Source: CAYTEH01 sp964436765 (GTDB lineage: Bacteria; Patescibacteriota; Gracilibacteria; Peribacterales; Peribacteraceae). Taken from it: DNA of 38,100 nt. Position numbers and translations under genes: made by a program. The stretch lies in the NCBI GenBank assembly GCA_964436765.1, contig CAYTEH010000011.1:1-38100 (forward strand). Direction: 5' to 3'. How positions within the stretch are numbered: the first letter of the stretch is position 1; the number at the start of each line of letters is the position of its first letter. The notes beneath the pieces were generated by a model, which worked only from the letters and a program-made list of their open reading frames with translations, searched no databases and was not told the DNA's origin. Of the stretch, positions 15,416 to 23,144 are shown in pieces.

Positions 15416-16867
15416 ATGTCCCGCTTCGTCCGCCGCCGCACCCGCACCGCCGTCACCCGCCGCCGATCCTCGGGCATGGGCACCGGTCCCATCGTGGCTT
15501 TTCTTCTCATTGCCTCGTTCGGCATTCTCTTCGCAGGATGCAGCGGTCCGGTGAAGGGTCCAAACGATGCGGATACTCTGGAAGATTCCACCTTCTCCGC
15601 CGAGGACATGGCCACCCTGAACCTGCTGGCCCAGAGCGGCAGCGTGAAGGCAGGCACCGGGACCGTGACCGAAGCCATTGATCCCATCGGCAGCGCAGAC
15701 GGAAGCGATTCATCGCCATCTGCCGATCCGGCACTCATCAAGGCATATGCTGCCATGCGTTCAAGCGGTGGTGCAGACGGCCAGAACGTGTTCCGCGTGA
15801 CGAATGACTTTGTGAACATTCGCAGCGAACCGAGCACCGGCGGCTCGAACGTCGGGCGCATCGAGCGCGGCGAGGCCGTGACGTTGCTCTCCTTCGTCGA
15901 TGCCTCCTGGGCCAAGATCAAAACAGCGGCCGGACAGGAAGGATACGTGTCGGCCCGCTACATCAGCAGGGAAGTAAGCGAGGATCAGCTGAAGGCGGAG
16001 CAGCAGAAATATGCGGGGCAGTACTTCGTCAATTTCGGCTTCGTCAACGTGCGGGCAGGGCAGGACATCAGCACCGAGAAGATCGGCGAGATTCCGGGGC
16101 AGACCATCGTCACTCCCAGCGCCGTCACCGATGACTGGGCAACAGTGACGGTGAACGGGAAGCAGGGCTACGCCTCCATGCAGTTCCTGAAGCCGTTCTC
16201 GCCCACGTTCCTCGTGCGTCAGGACACGTACACGCTTCCAATTCTGCTCTACCACGCCGATCAGCCCGGGATGACTGATACCATGGCGACGCACGCCAAG
16301 CAGTTGCGTGCCGACGGCTACCGCCTCACGACGATCCGCGACTTCTACGACCTTCTGCGCACCCAGCAGCAGCGGGACGTCCGCTTGCTGCCCAAAAGCG
16401 TGATCATCGGCGTCACGGGTGTCACGCCCGCAACCCTGAAAGCGGCATCGGATGCCCTCAAATCGGCCGGTGTCACCGGCACGTTCTTCCTCGAGACGAA
16501 GGATGTCGGCATCAGCGGGATCAGCGAAAAAATGCTCCTGACGCTCGTTGCCAACGGGTTCGACGTCCAGTCGGCCGGCCACACGGGCGACGATCTGCGC
16601 GGCCTCCCCGGGGCACAGCTGCGGCTTGAGCTGTGGCAGAGCAGGATGCTGCTGGAAGAGATGACCAAGCGGACGGTATCGGCAGTGCTCTATCCGCAGG
16701 GGGGCGTGAACGACCGCGTCACGAAGATGGCCGAGAACACAGGCTACCTTTTCGGCATTTCGGCCATTCCCGACAAGACCTTCTCCCGATCACAGTTCCT
16801 CCGTCTGCCGAGCCTCACCGTGCTCTCGAGCATGACACTGGACGATGTGATGCAGGCGGTGAAGTGA
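15416..16867 (+). CDS. Lipoprotein with two SH3b domains and a degenerate NodB-type deacetylase domain
   Basis: A 483-aa protein. Arg-rich N-terminus, signal helix and lipobox ending FAGC (about residue 42). A Ser/Asp-rich linker precedes two bacterial SH3 domains, each with VNIRSEPS/VNVRAGQD and a GYVSARY/GYASMQF end (about 123-190 and 203-262). The C-terminal domain resembles polysaccharide deacetylases (ILLYHADQPG, SAGVTGTFFLE, YPQGGVNDRV). However, the expected TFDDG is replaced by IIGVTGVT and the HxxxH metal motif is reduced to SAGHTGDD, so catalysis looks lost. Likely role: binding cell-wall glycan on the outer face (inference). Confidence 0.85.
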   Translation: MSRFVRRRTRTAVTRRRSSGMGTGPIVAFLLIASFGILFAGCSGPVKGPNDADTLEDSTFSAEDMATLNLLAQSGSVKAGTGTVTEAIDPIGSADGSDSSPSADPALIKAYAAMRSSGGADGQNVFRVTNDFVNIRSEPSTGGSNVGRIERGEAVTLLSFVDASWAKIKTAAGQEGYVSARYISREVSEDQLKAEQQKYAGQYFVNFGFVNVRAGQDISTEKIGEIPGQTIVTPSAVTDDWATVTVNGKQGYASMQFLKPFSPTFLVRQDTYTLPILLYHADQPGMTDTMATHAKQLRADGYRLTTIRDFYDLLRTQQQRDVRLLPKSVIIGVTGVTPATLKAASDALKSAGVTGTFFLETKDVGISGISEKMLLTLVANGFDVQSAGHTGDDLRGLPGAQLRLELWQSRMLLEEMTKRTVSAVLYPQGGVNDRVTKMAENTGYLFGISAIPDKTFSRSQFLRLPSLTVLSSMTLDDVMQAVK

Positions 16868-16887
16868 TTTCCATCCGAATTAGAATA

Positions 16888-16922
16888 AAAGACGAGGATT
16901 CTAGGGGACTCCTCGTCTTTTT
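16888..16922 (+). terminator. Rho-independent terminator
   Basis: AAAGACGAGGA and TCCTCGTCTTT pair around an 11-nt loop, ending in a T-run (16918-16922). It lies about 20 nt after the SH3b lipoprotein stop. Confidence 0.85.
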
Positions 16923-16923
16923 G

Positions 16924-17122
16924 ATTCCTCGTACGCTCGTTGCTCCGCAACGAGCTACTCGGAATGACAGTCGTTTCTCATCAGTGCGCCTCGATACGTC
17001 CGCCACGGGCGGACTACTCGGCGAAGCCGAGCCGTCGAAGACGGTCGTATCGAGGCCTCACTCTTTACAACTGCTTGTCATCCCGAGTAGAAAGCCGCGG
17101 AGCGGATTTCGTACGAGGGATC
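16924..17122 (+). repeat. Nested multi-hairpin element, copy 2
   Basis: The left arm TTCCTCGTACG-[CTCGTTGC-tcc-GCAACGAG]-CTACTCGGAATGACA (to 16969) pairs with the right arm TGTCATCCCGAGTAG-[AAAGCCGCGGAGCGGATTT]-CGTACGAGGGATC (17086-17122). The inner pair GCCTCGATACG/CGTATCGAGGC encloses TCCGCC/GGCGGA, CTCGGC/GCCGAG and CCGTC/GACGG hairpins, a different set from copies 1 and 3. It lies between converging genes and ends 4 nt from the stop codon of the minus-strand gene. Confidence 0.88.
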
Positions 17123-17126
17123 GCTC

Positions 17127-17411
17127 TCACCGCTTCGGCACCAGGTTCCTCAGCTGTTCCATCATGGCGCCCGATTGCTCCTGCGTGTACTTGGATGCCG
17201 CCTTGGCCGATTGCTCGGCGATGGCGGCCATGATTTCGGTCGCGTGCGTGGCGAAGTACCAGGTGCTCCACACGAAGATGGCGATGGGGATGAGGGCGAT
17301 GAGGCTCCGGGCGAAGGCGCCCCAGGTGCGGAGCCTGTCGCGACGGTCCATGCGTGCCAGGTGCTCGAGGATCGCGTCCAACTTCTCGTCGGTGGATGAA
17401 GTGAAGCTCAT
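17127..17411 (-). CDS. Small single-pass membrane protein
   Basis: A 94-aa protein. Charged N-terminal helix (DEKLDAILEHLARMDRRDRLR), one hydrophobic segment (about 36-53, SLIALIPIAIFVWSTWYF), and an amphipathic Ala/Gln-rich C-terminal helix. No family recognised. It is divergent from the DUF1704 gene. Confidence 0.65.
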   Translation of the reverse strand: MSFTSSTDEKLDAILEHLARMDRRDRLRTWGAFARSLIALIPIAIFVWSTWYFATHATEIMAAIAEQSAKAASKYTQEQSGAMMEQLRNLVPKR

Positions 17412-17526
17412 GGGAGAAACGGAATCAGAATGCGGATGCAGTCTACCGCTTTATCAGGATTTTTCTTCCATTTGGAATTGCAGTTCTGTAAGAGGGATGT
17501 ATCGCGATCACTGGTTTCCTGGAATA

Positions 17527-17555
17527 TTGATGAAATCAGTAAAATATTGTATAAT
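17527..17555 (+). promoter_or_regulatory. Promoter of the DUF1704/MATCAP gene
   Basis: TTGATG (17527-17532), a 17-nt spacer and TATAAT (17550-17555). The -10 ends 23 nt before the ATG at 17579, leaving a leader of about 16 nt, longer than at most promoters in this window. Confidence 0.75.
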
Positions 17556-17578
17556 ATACATATATCCGGACCTAACGT

Positions 17579-19111
17579 ATGCCTCCGCAAGCACTGCTCC
17601 CCGAACTCCATCACTACCTGTCCCGACAGCGTGCCTCACGCGCGCACGAGCTGCACCGTCTCTACGACCTGCCGGCGGCTTTTCAGGAGGTAGCAGATGC
17701 AGTGACGGATGTGAGTGGCTCCTGGAATGCGGTGGAGATCTACACGCCCTCCCGGGAGAGCCTGGTTGCAGAAAAAGAACGTTTCCTGGCAGCCCACGCC
17801 GCGGGCCGCGACTATGCCCCTCGCTTCCGCTATGCGGTGGCCGAGGGGATGCGCATGGGCGCAGCGCGCAGGACGCTCACGGCTCTGCGGGAGGCTGCGC
17901 GCACGCTGCCGGTGCGTGGCAACACGCTTGCGAAAACTGTCCGCACCCTGCTCATTGCCAAAATCGACGACGATCTCGCGACCTGTGACCTCGTGGACGG
18001 CATCCGTCTCCGTGACGAGCGGCGCATCAAAGACGCACTCAACGCCAAGTACTGGCCTCTCAGCCGGGAACTGCTCCTTGCCGACCGGCGTGCGTTCGAC
18101 GCCGCCATAGCGCCCCGCAGGCAGGCCAAAGCGGCATTGTCGGCCGAGGAGATTGTGTACCTCGATAACCGCATGTTCTCGCCGCGCGAGGCCAAATATG
18201 CTTTCGAGAAGGTCCTTGCCGCTTACGGGCTCCTGCGTCGGTACGAGAAGGATGCGGGCTTCAGGGTGGTCGTGAGCGACCATGTGACGGCCATCGACGT
18301 CCGGCATCGCTCTGCGGGGGGCCCCACCATCTTCCTGCCGCCCGTGCGGATGAGTGCCTACGAGACGCTGTACCTGCTCCGTCACGAGGTCGAGGGCCAC
18401 GCCCGCCAGTCGGCGAACGGAGAGACGCTCTTCGGGTTTGGCGGCGGGGCGCTCACCATGGACGACGAGACGATGTACGAGGGCCTCGCGATGCGGCTCG
18501 AGACCGAATTCAAATCCACCTGGTTCGGGCGCGTCACCGACACGTCGCCGCGCTTCTACGCGCACGCGGTGCATCTGGCCGAACGGGGATGTTCGTTTGC
18601 AGAGATATTCCGCGACTTGCTCGATCGCCACCTGCACGTGCTCTGCCGGCTGCCGCTGGCGGAAGCGCTGCCGGCCATCGACGATGCCATGCGTGCCGAG
18701 GCCGAGGGCATCGCCTGGCGCACGACCTACCGGGTCATGCGCGGGCACACCGATATGACCAATGCGGCCGGGTACGCGATGCGGAAAGATCTGGCGTACA
18801 AGCGGGGCCTGCTCCTCGACGCCACGCTCTGCGCGCACGGTCGGGGCTTCATCAACGAGTGCGCCATCCTGGCGCAGGGCGGCCTCCCGCTCATTGGCGC
18901 CCTGCATATTTCAGAACGCGATCTGCCGTACAAGGATAAGAACGTGACGGTCCGCTACATGAAAGAGCTGCTGCAGGACCTGTACACGCACAAGGACGCA
19001 CGGCGACGGATGCTAGAACCCGCGCTTCCATTTGCGCAGGAACTCAAACCCGCGCGTAAGAACGTACGAGGGCTTGAGCGGCACATCCACGCAGTGCGTG
19101 AGTTCCAGTAG
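17579..19111 (+). CDS. DUF1704/MATCAP-family putative zinc metallopeptidase
   Basis: A 510-aa protein. The key segment LLRHEVEGHARQ carries HExxxH, and about 30 residues later YEGLAMRLE matches the QEGLA-type motif of the DUF1704 family (flavohemoglobin-expression-modulating QEGLA proteins; the same Pfam family as the eukaryotic tubulin tyrosine carboxypeptidase MATCAP). These would supply two His and Glu as zinc ligands or catalytic residues. No signal peptide, so probably cytoplasmic. The substrate in bacteria is unknown; a carboxypeptidase activity is inference. Its 3' end overlaps the converging femAB-like gene by 99 nt. Confidence 0.8.
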   Translation: MPPQALLPELHHYLSRQRASRAHELHRLYDLPAAFQEVADAVTDVSGSWNAVEIYTPSRESLVAEKERFLAAHAAGRDYAPRFRYAVAEGMRMGAARRTLTALREAARTLPVRGNTLAKTVRTLLIAKIDDDLATCDLVDGIRLRDERRIKDALNAKYWPLSRELLLADRRAFDAAIAPRRQAKAALSAEEIVYLDNRMFSPREAKYAFEKVLAAYGLLRRYEKDAGFRVVVSDHVTAIDVRHRSAGGPTIFLPPVRMSAYETLYLLRHEVEGHARQSANGETLFGFGGGALTMDDETMYEGLAMRLETEFKSTWFGRVTDTSPRFYAHAVHLAERGCSFAEIFRDLLDRHLHVLCRLPLAEALPAIDDAMRAEAEGIAWRTTYRVMRGHTDMTNAAGYAMRKDLAYKRGLLLDATLCAHGRGFINECAILAQGGLPLIGALHISERDLPYKDKNVTVRYMKELLQDLYTHKDARRRMLEPALPFAQELKPARKNVRGLERHIHAVREFQ

Positions 19112-20155
19112 CTTGCCGCCGAAGCCGGTTTTGAAGAGCGTGACGCCGGCGAACGGATGTCGTTTGAATTGTGAATTGTGAGTTTTCAGTTGTGAGTCCG
19201 ACGACTGGGCATTGACGACTGACGACTCAGGACTGTGCTGTGGCGCGATACCCCAGAAGTTGTAGACGTGATCGCCGCGTTTGATTGCATCTTCAATGGC
19301 CGTCCACTGGAGCAGGTAACTGGAGGGGATTTTGGCGAACGCATGGGTCGAAGCGCCGTGGTGATAGCTGGTTTCTCCGGCGACATGCATGTGGATGGAG
19401 GACGATATCACCCGGCCCTGGTAGTGCGCCTGGTAGAGCGTCGCTTCGCCGCGCGCCGCGAACAGTTCCAGTTGCGTGCGGAAGAATGCGTTCGAGTACG
19501 GGGTGAAGCCGTGGCGCTTGCGCGTTTCCTCATGCAACGTCAGGAAGTGTTCGATGTCCTGATTCGGCTTCATCGAGCGCTCGATTGTGACGCCTTCTTT
19601 CTGCGCGCGCCGGATCAGGTTCCTGTGCGTGGCGCGGAAGTTCTTGAAGAGGTCGTCGGGCGAAGAGGAGACAGAGGGGGCAAAGGGGGCAGAGGTGGTC
19701 CATTGATCCGGATTCTTGAGCGGTAGATACCAGAGATGCTCGGCGAGCAGATGAAGCGGGGATTGTTTTGCGCCGGGGATGGTCGGGCATTCGGCATCAC
19801 CGGCATTCCAGAAGGGGCTCATGCGGATAAATGAACAATTGTATTCCTTTCCGACAGCAGCCAGCTCTTTCAGGAGTGCCGTGACAATCTCTTTTCTCTT
19901 TTCTCTTTCCTCTTGTAACTCGACGATCGGCCCGTAGGGGATCGAGAGATGCCGGCCCCGGCGCGCAGGGACGACGTGCCCGAAGCAGATGCCGACGGTT
20001 TTCCCGGCATCGAGCGCTTCGAGCCGCACAGGTTCCTGTTTGATGGCCCGGTACACCTCCCCCATGGTCCAGCTCTGGAGGAAGGGGCGGTAGCGCTGCA
20101 TGCCGAGGAACGCGTCCCAGCGGGCGGCATCGGTGGCTGGCTGTACGGTGATCAT
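19013..20155 (-). CDS. FemAB-like peptidoglycan interpeptide-bridge aminoacyltransferase
   Basis: A 380-aa protein with two GNAT-like halves typical of FemAB/FemX. Features are SWTMGEVYRA, the first-domain IPYGPIVE, the hinge NFRATHRNLIRRAQKEGVTIE, HEETRKRHGFTPY and the second-domain SYHHGAS...PSSYLLQWTAIEDAIKRG with VYNFWGIAP. The family adds amino acids from aminoacyl-tRNA to the lipid-linked stem peptide. Two or three low-complexity insertions (SSVVNAQSSDSQLKTHNSQ; APFAPSVSSSPD; EEREKRKE) derive from repeat DNA. It overlaps the aminotransferase gene by 4 nt (ATGA). Confidence 0.85.
   Translation of the reverse strand: MITVQPATDAARWDAFLGMQRYRPFLQSWTMGEVYRAIKQEPVRLEALDAGKTVGICFGHVVPARRGRHLSIPYGPIVELQEEREKRKEIVTALLKELAAVGKEYNCSFIRMSPFWNAGDAECPTIPGAKQSPLHLLAEHLWYLPLKNPDQWTTSAPFAPSVSSSPDDLFKNFRATHRNLIRRAQKEGVTIERSMKPNQDIEHFLTLHEETRKRHGFTPYSNAFFRTQLELFAARGEATLYQAHYQGRVISSSIHMHVAGETSYHHGASTHAFAKIPSSYLLQWTAIEDAIKRGDHVYNFWGIAPQHSPESSVVNAQSSDSQLKTHNSQFKRHPFAGVTLFKTGFGGKLLELTHCVDVPLKPSYVLTRGFEFLRKWKRGF
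19165..19235 (-). repeat. Simple-repeat insertion in the femAB-like gene
   Basis: Units like GTGAATTGTGA followed by ACGACTGACGACT-type repeats. They are in frame and encode Ser/Gln/Asn/His-rich residues between WGIAP and KRHPFAGVTLFK, a position that in the family directly links two core elements. Confidence 0.6.
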
Positions 20156-21390
20156 GCGTGTGTGGAAATCAGGTCAACGAGTCGCATCGCGTCGTCCATC
20201 GTAGTTCCGGGGTGCGTCGGGAGCGAGAGGATTTGCATGCACGCCTCCTCCGCCTTCGGATCCGATCCGTCTTTGTAGTGTGTCGCCGACCGGTCCACGT
20301 TCGCCGGGCACACCACGCACCCGGTCCAGCCGTCGTGCAGGTGGATATTCTGCTTCTTCAGGCGCTGACGGACCGCTTCCGCATTGGCGATGAAGAGCGG
20401 GAATTTCTGCAGAGGCAGGCCGATGCACGCCCCTTCAATCAACGGCACTCCCCGCGCCGTCAGTTCCGTCACGTATGTGCGTACGAGCATGCGGCGATGC
20501 GCGTTGATCGTGGAGCGCTTCTGCCACTGGTCGAGCGTGAGTGCGGCGAGTGCGTTGGGCAGACGGTGGATCACCGGCGACTGGCAACCCCGCTTTTCCT
20601 GCGGGGTCACGATCGAGGGCAGCAGCGTGAGCTTCGCGCAGAACCAGAGGAACACTTTTCCGATGCCCATGCCGTAGACGGGCCTGGCGACGGCGTAGAG
20701 CAGGGGATAGAGGAGGTAACGCTTGATTCCGATGAGGGGCAGGTCCCGTGCTTGCGCTTCTTCCTCCCGCAGACGCGCGGATGTCGCCGGATTCCGGCTC
20801 ACAACAGCGCCGCCCGAGACTCCGGAAACGGCTTTGTCCCGCCCGAAACTGATGATCACGTACTCGCCGGTGCGGGCCACGCCGCTGGGCCCGTCTGCAT
20901 CGGGAATCACGTGTGCGCAGTCTTCGATGAGCGGGATGCCGGTGCGCTTGCTGATGCTTGCCAGTTCCGACAGCGCCGGCGGAATACCGAACGTGTGCTG
21001 ACAGATGATCGCCTTCGTGCGCGGCGTGATCAATGCTTCGATCGATTCGGGTTCGATATTGAGCGTGTCGCTCTGGATATCGGCGTAGACGGGCACTGCG
21101 CCCGCTGCCTGGATGGCGTTCGGGACCACCACGCAGGTATAGGCCTGGATGATCACTTCGTCGCCGGGGCCGATCTGCATTGCCCGCAGCAGCGCGAGCA
21201 GGCCTTCTCTCCCCGAGGCAAACATACTCACATCTCCGTTTATGTCGTGCGCGATCGCAGAGCGCAGCCGCTCCACGTTTTTTCCGCGGCGCCATGTGTA
21301 CGGGCGGAAGAGCAGCGCGAGCGCGCCAAGGACCTGGGAGCGGTCCGCGAGCGGCGCGAAGGTGTGGTGGATGGGATGGAGGAGAGACAC
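20152..21390 (-). CDS. DegT/DnrJ/EryC1/StrS-type PLP aminotransferase
   Basis: A 412-aa fold-type I PLP enzyme. Visible motifs are SGREGLLALLRAMQIGPGDEVII, YADIQSDTLNIEPESIEALI, the Asp of LIEDCAHVIPD and the lysine of SFGRDKAVSGVSGG. Family members transaminate nucleotide-sugar ketones for surface polysaccharides. Between murF and femAB in an apparent operon, it may make an amino sugar for the wall or a surface glycan (inference). Unusual substitutions around the lysine mean the substrate is open. The start lies just left of the TTAGGG-like array. Confidence 0.87.
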   Translation of the reverse strand: MSLLHPIHHTFAPLADRSQVLGALALLFRPYTWRRGKNVERLRSAIAHDINGDVSMFASGREGLLALLRAMQIGPGDEVIIQAYTCVVVPNAIQAAGAVPVYADIQSDTLNIEPESIEALITPRTKAIICQHTFGIPPALSELASISKRTGIPLIEDCAHVIPDADGPSGVARTGEYVIISFGRDKAVSGVSGGAVVSRNPATSARLREEEAQARDLPLIGIKRYLLYPLLYAVARPVYGMGIGKVFLWFCAKLTLLPSIVTPQEKRGCQSPVIHRLPNALAALTLDQWQKRSTINAHRRMLVRTYVTELTARGVPLIEGACIGLPLQKFPLFIANAEAVRQRLKKQNIHLHDGWTGCVVCPANVDRSATHYKDGSDPKAEEACMQILSLPTHPGTTMDDAMRLVDLISTHA

Positions 21391-21394
21391 GAAA

Positions 21395-21433
21395 GGGTTA
21401 GGGTTAGGGTTAGGGTTGGGGTTGGGGTTGGGG
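21395..21433. repeat. Telomere-like (GGGTTA)3(GGGGTT)n array
   Basis: Three GGGTTA units (21395-21412) pass into GGGTTGGGG units (21413-21433) on the plus strand. On the minus strand the array encodes the Pro-Gln tail of the MurF-like protein and its TAA stop. Seven closely spaced G-runs could form a G-quadruplex. Confidence 0.85.
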
Positions 21434-23035
21434 CGAGGGGAGAAGGCAGTTGATGCTTGAGGCGGGCATTCTGCCCACGCACACGAGGAGCGAGCCGGGG
21501 CGTACGCGCGCAGGAGAGGAAGTAAGAAGTTCCACGGGTTTCCCGAACCCTTTCTGCACGTTCTTTGCGCTCAGGGGGTCGATGACGATGACCCGGCCGA
21601 ACACTTGCGCTGCCTGCTCGCCCAGGTCAATTTCGGTGCGTTCCTGTTCCTCGCCCATCTCGATGAGGCCGGCAAAGAGGAGCGTCTTTTCCTCGTACGG
21701 CTGCGTGCGCGCCCAGGCGATGGCGGCCTTCACGCTGGCGCCACCGGCGTTGTAGGTATCGTCGAGGATCCTCACGCCGTTGCTCTCCCGCACCTGGAAC
21801 GTGCGCGAGGGGGGCTGAAACGAGCTCAGCCTGCGGGCGATCGTTTCCATATCGAGTCCCAGTTGCTTCGCGACAGCGACTGCGAGCAGCACGTTCGTCA
21901 CGTTGTGCGTGCCGTGGATGGGCACCGAGAGCGGCGTCCCGTCCACCGTCATCCTGATGCCGGCCGGAGTCTCTTCGATATCGAGCGCCTCCAGGTCGGC
22001 AGAGCCGCCGGTGCCCACGATCGTCACCGGGCAGGGGGAGAGCTCAGCCATCTTCCGACAGAGATCGTTATCGCCGTTCAGGAACGCGCGTCCGTTCTTC
22101 GGGAGAGCGGTGACGATTTCCGATTTGGCTTCGTACAGCGCCTGCTGCGAGCCGAACAGCGCGATGTGCTGCGTGCCCACGTGGGTCACCACCGCCATCG
22201 TCTGCTGCGCGTACGAGCTCATCAACGCGATCTCGCCCTTTTGATAGGCGCCCATCTCCACAATCAAGATGCCGGCCATCTCACGGCCTGCGGGCCCGCC
22301 CTCACCCCCAGCCCCTCTCACGCTCGCGGGAGAGGGGAGGGTCGCTATGTAGCGGGGGAGCTCCATCGTCATCCACTGCGCGACTCCTATCTCGGTGTTC
22401 ACGTGCGCGGGGGTGGCAAGCGGCCGGAGGACCGAGAGCACATGCGCGAGGAGTTCTTTCGTCGTCGTTTTCCCGACGCTGCCGGTGATGGCGATCACCT
22501 GCAGGCCGGGGTTCTTCATGCGCAGGCGCCGTGCCTCGTGCATCACGCGGTTCTTCAGCGCGCGGTCGAGCGGCCAGAAGCATGCCCAGGCGATCAACAG
22601 CAGCAGCGGTTGCAGCAGAGGCAGGAGTGGCAGCAGTTCCTCGGGGACGGGGCCGGACGGCCATGCGGCGCAGACGGCGAGGAGGATCGTGACGCCAAGC
22701 GTCGCCGCCACGAGTATGCGGGCTTTCTGGGTCCACACGGGGTAGCGCTGCTTGTTGAGCCCGATCTGCGCGGCGGTGAGTGCGGCGAGTAATGTCAGAC
22801 CTCCCAAGAGCGCCTGGTCGCGGGGGATGGCGGGGATCCACATCATCGCCAGCGTGAGTGCCACGGCCAACGGGCGGACGCGCCCGAAGAGCTGCCGGAA
22901 CCACCGCTCGCGCCGGAGGTGTTCCGTGAGCCTCCGCCAGCGCCATTCCTTCACCTGCCAGAGCCACGCGAGGGTGAGCAGGGGAGAGGCGGAGGCGATG
23001 CCCGCCAGGCCGGCAAAAATGAAGCTTTCGCCCAT
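21410..23035 (-). CDS. murF: MurF-like Mur ligase with an N-terminal membrane domain
   Basis: A 541-aa protein. The N-terminal 170 residues hold about four or five membrane helices (near 5-27, 55-70, 76-92, 108-125, 132-155), absent from classical MurF. The Mur ligase follows: ATP loop ITGSVGKTTTKELL (about 184-197), HVNTEIGVAQWM, LIVEMGAY, VVTHVGTQH, GTHNVTNVLLAVA and the DDTYNAG segment. MurF adds D-Ala-D-Ala to the UDP-MurNAc-tripeptide; the membrane anchor suggests the step occurs at the membrane. About 20 residues (LPSPASVRGAGGEGGPAGRE) come from an inserted palindromic repeat. The tail QPQPQP comes from the telomere-like array. Confidence 0.85.
   Translation of the reverse strand: MGESFIFAGLAGIASASPLLTLAWLWQVKEWRWRRLTEHLRRERWFRQLFGRVRPLAVALTLAMMWIPAIPRDQALLGGLTLLAALTAAQIGLNKQRYPVWTQKARILVAATLGVTILLAVCAAWPSGPVPEELLPLLPLLQPLLLLIAWACFWPLDRALKNRVMHEARRLRMKNPGLQVIAITGSVGKTTTKELLAHVLSVLRPLATPAHVNTEIGVAQWMTMELPRYIATLPSPASVRGAGGEGGPAGREMAGILIVEMGAYQKGEIALMSSYAQQTMAVVTHVGTQHIALFGSQQALYEAKSEIVTALPKNGRAFLNGDNDLCRKMAELSPCPVTIVGTGGSADLEALDIEETPAGIRMTVDGTPLSVPIHGTHNVTNVLLAVAVAKQLGLDMETIARRLSSFQPPSRTFQVRESNGVRILDDTYNAGGASVKAAIAWARTQPYEEKTLLFAGLIEMGEEQERTEIDLGEQAAQVFGRVIVIDPLSAKNVQKGFGKPVELLTSSPARVRPGSLLVCVGRMPASSINCLLPSPQPQPQP
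22296..22341 (-). repeat. CCCTCACCC/CCCCTCTC palindromic repeat inside murF
   Basis: CCCTCACCCCCAGCCCCTCTC...GAGAGGGGAGGG with a short GC-rich loop. Same family as 14914 and 15299. In frame, it inserts a Gly/Ala/Pro-rich loop just before the conserved LIVEMGA strand. Confidence 0.7.
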
Positions 23036-23112
23036 TGCGCATACTCTACTGGACGCCGCGTCTCAACGGTATGCCCAAAACACGTCGATTGGCGCCAAAC
23101 GGCCTTTTGTGC

Positions 23113-23118
23113 TATCAT
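23113..23118 (+). promoter_or_regulatory. Probable -10 of the repeat-protein gene
   Basis: TATCAT (23113-23118), with TTGGCG (23089-23094) 18 nt upstream as a weak -35. The ATG is at 23145. Confidence 0.45.
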
Positions 23119-23144
23119 AATTCGATACATCCACATTCTTCTTC

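Noticed and set aside
16633..17988. 451-codon plus-strand frame
   Set aside because: Runs through the SH3b lipoprotein end, a terminator, the nested repeat and the small minus-strand gene in a different frame; a chance frame.
17636..18907. 423-codon minus-strand frame
   Set aside because: Shadow of the DUF1704 gene, which carries the HExxxH and EGLA motifs on the plus strand.
21395..21433. True chromosome telomere
   Set aside because: The array is internal, short, and embedded between coding sequences on both sides.
20158..21453. 431-codon open frame on the plus strand
   Set aside because: Antisense shadow of the DegT-type aminotransferase; no family motif and high-GC shadow composition.
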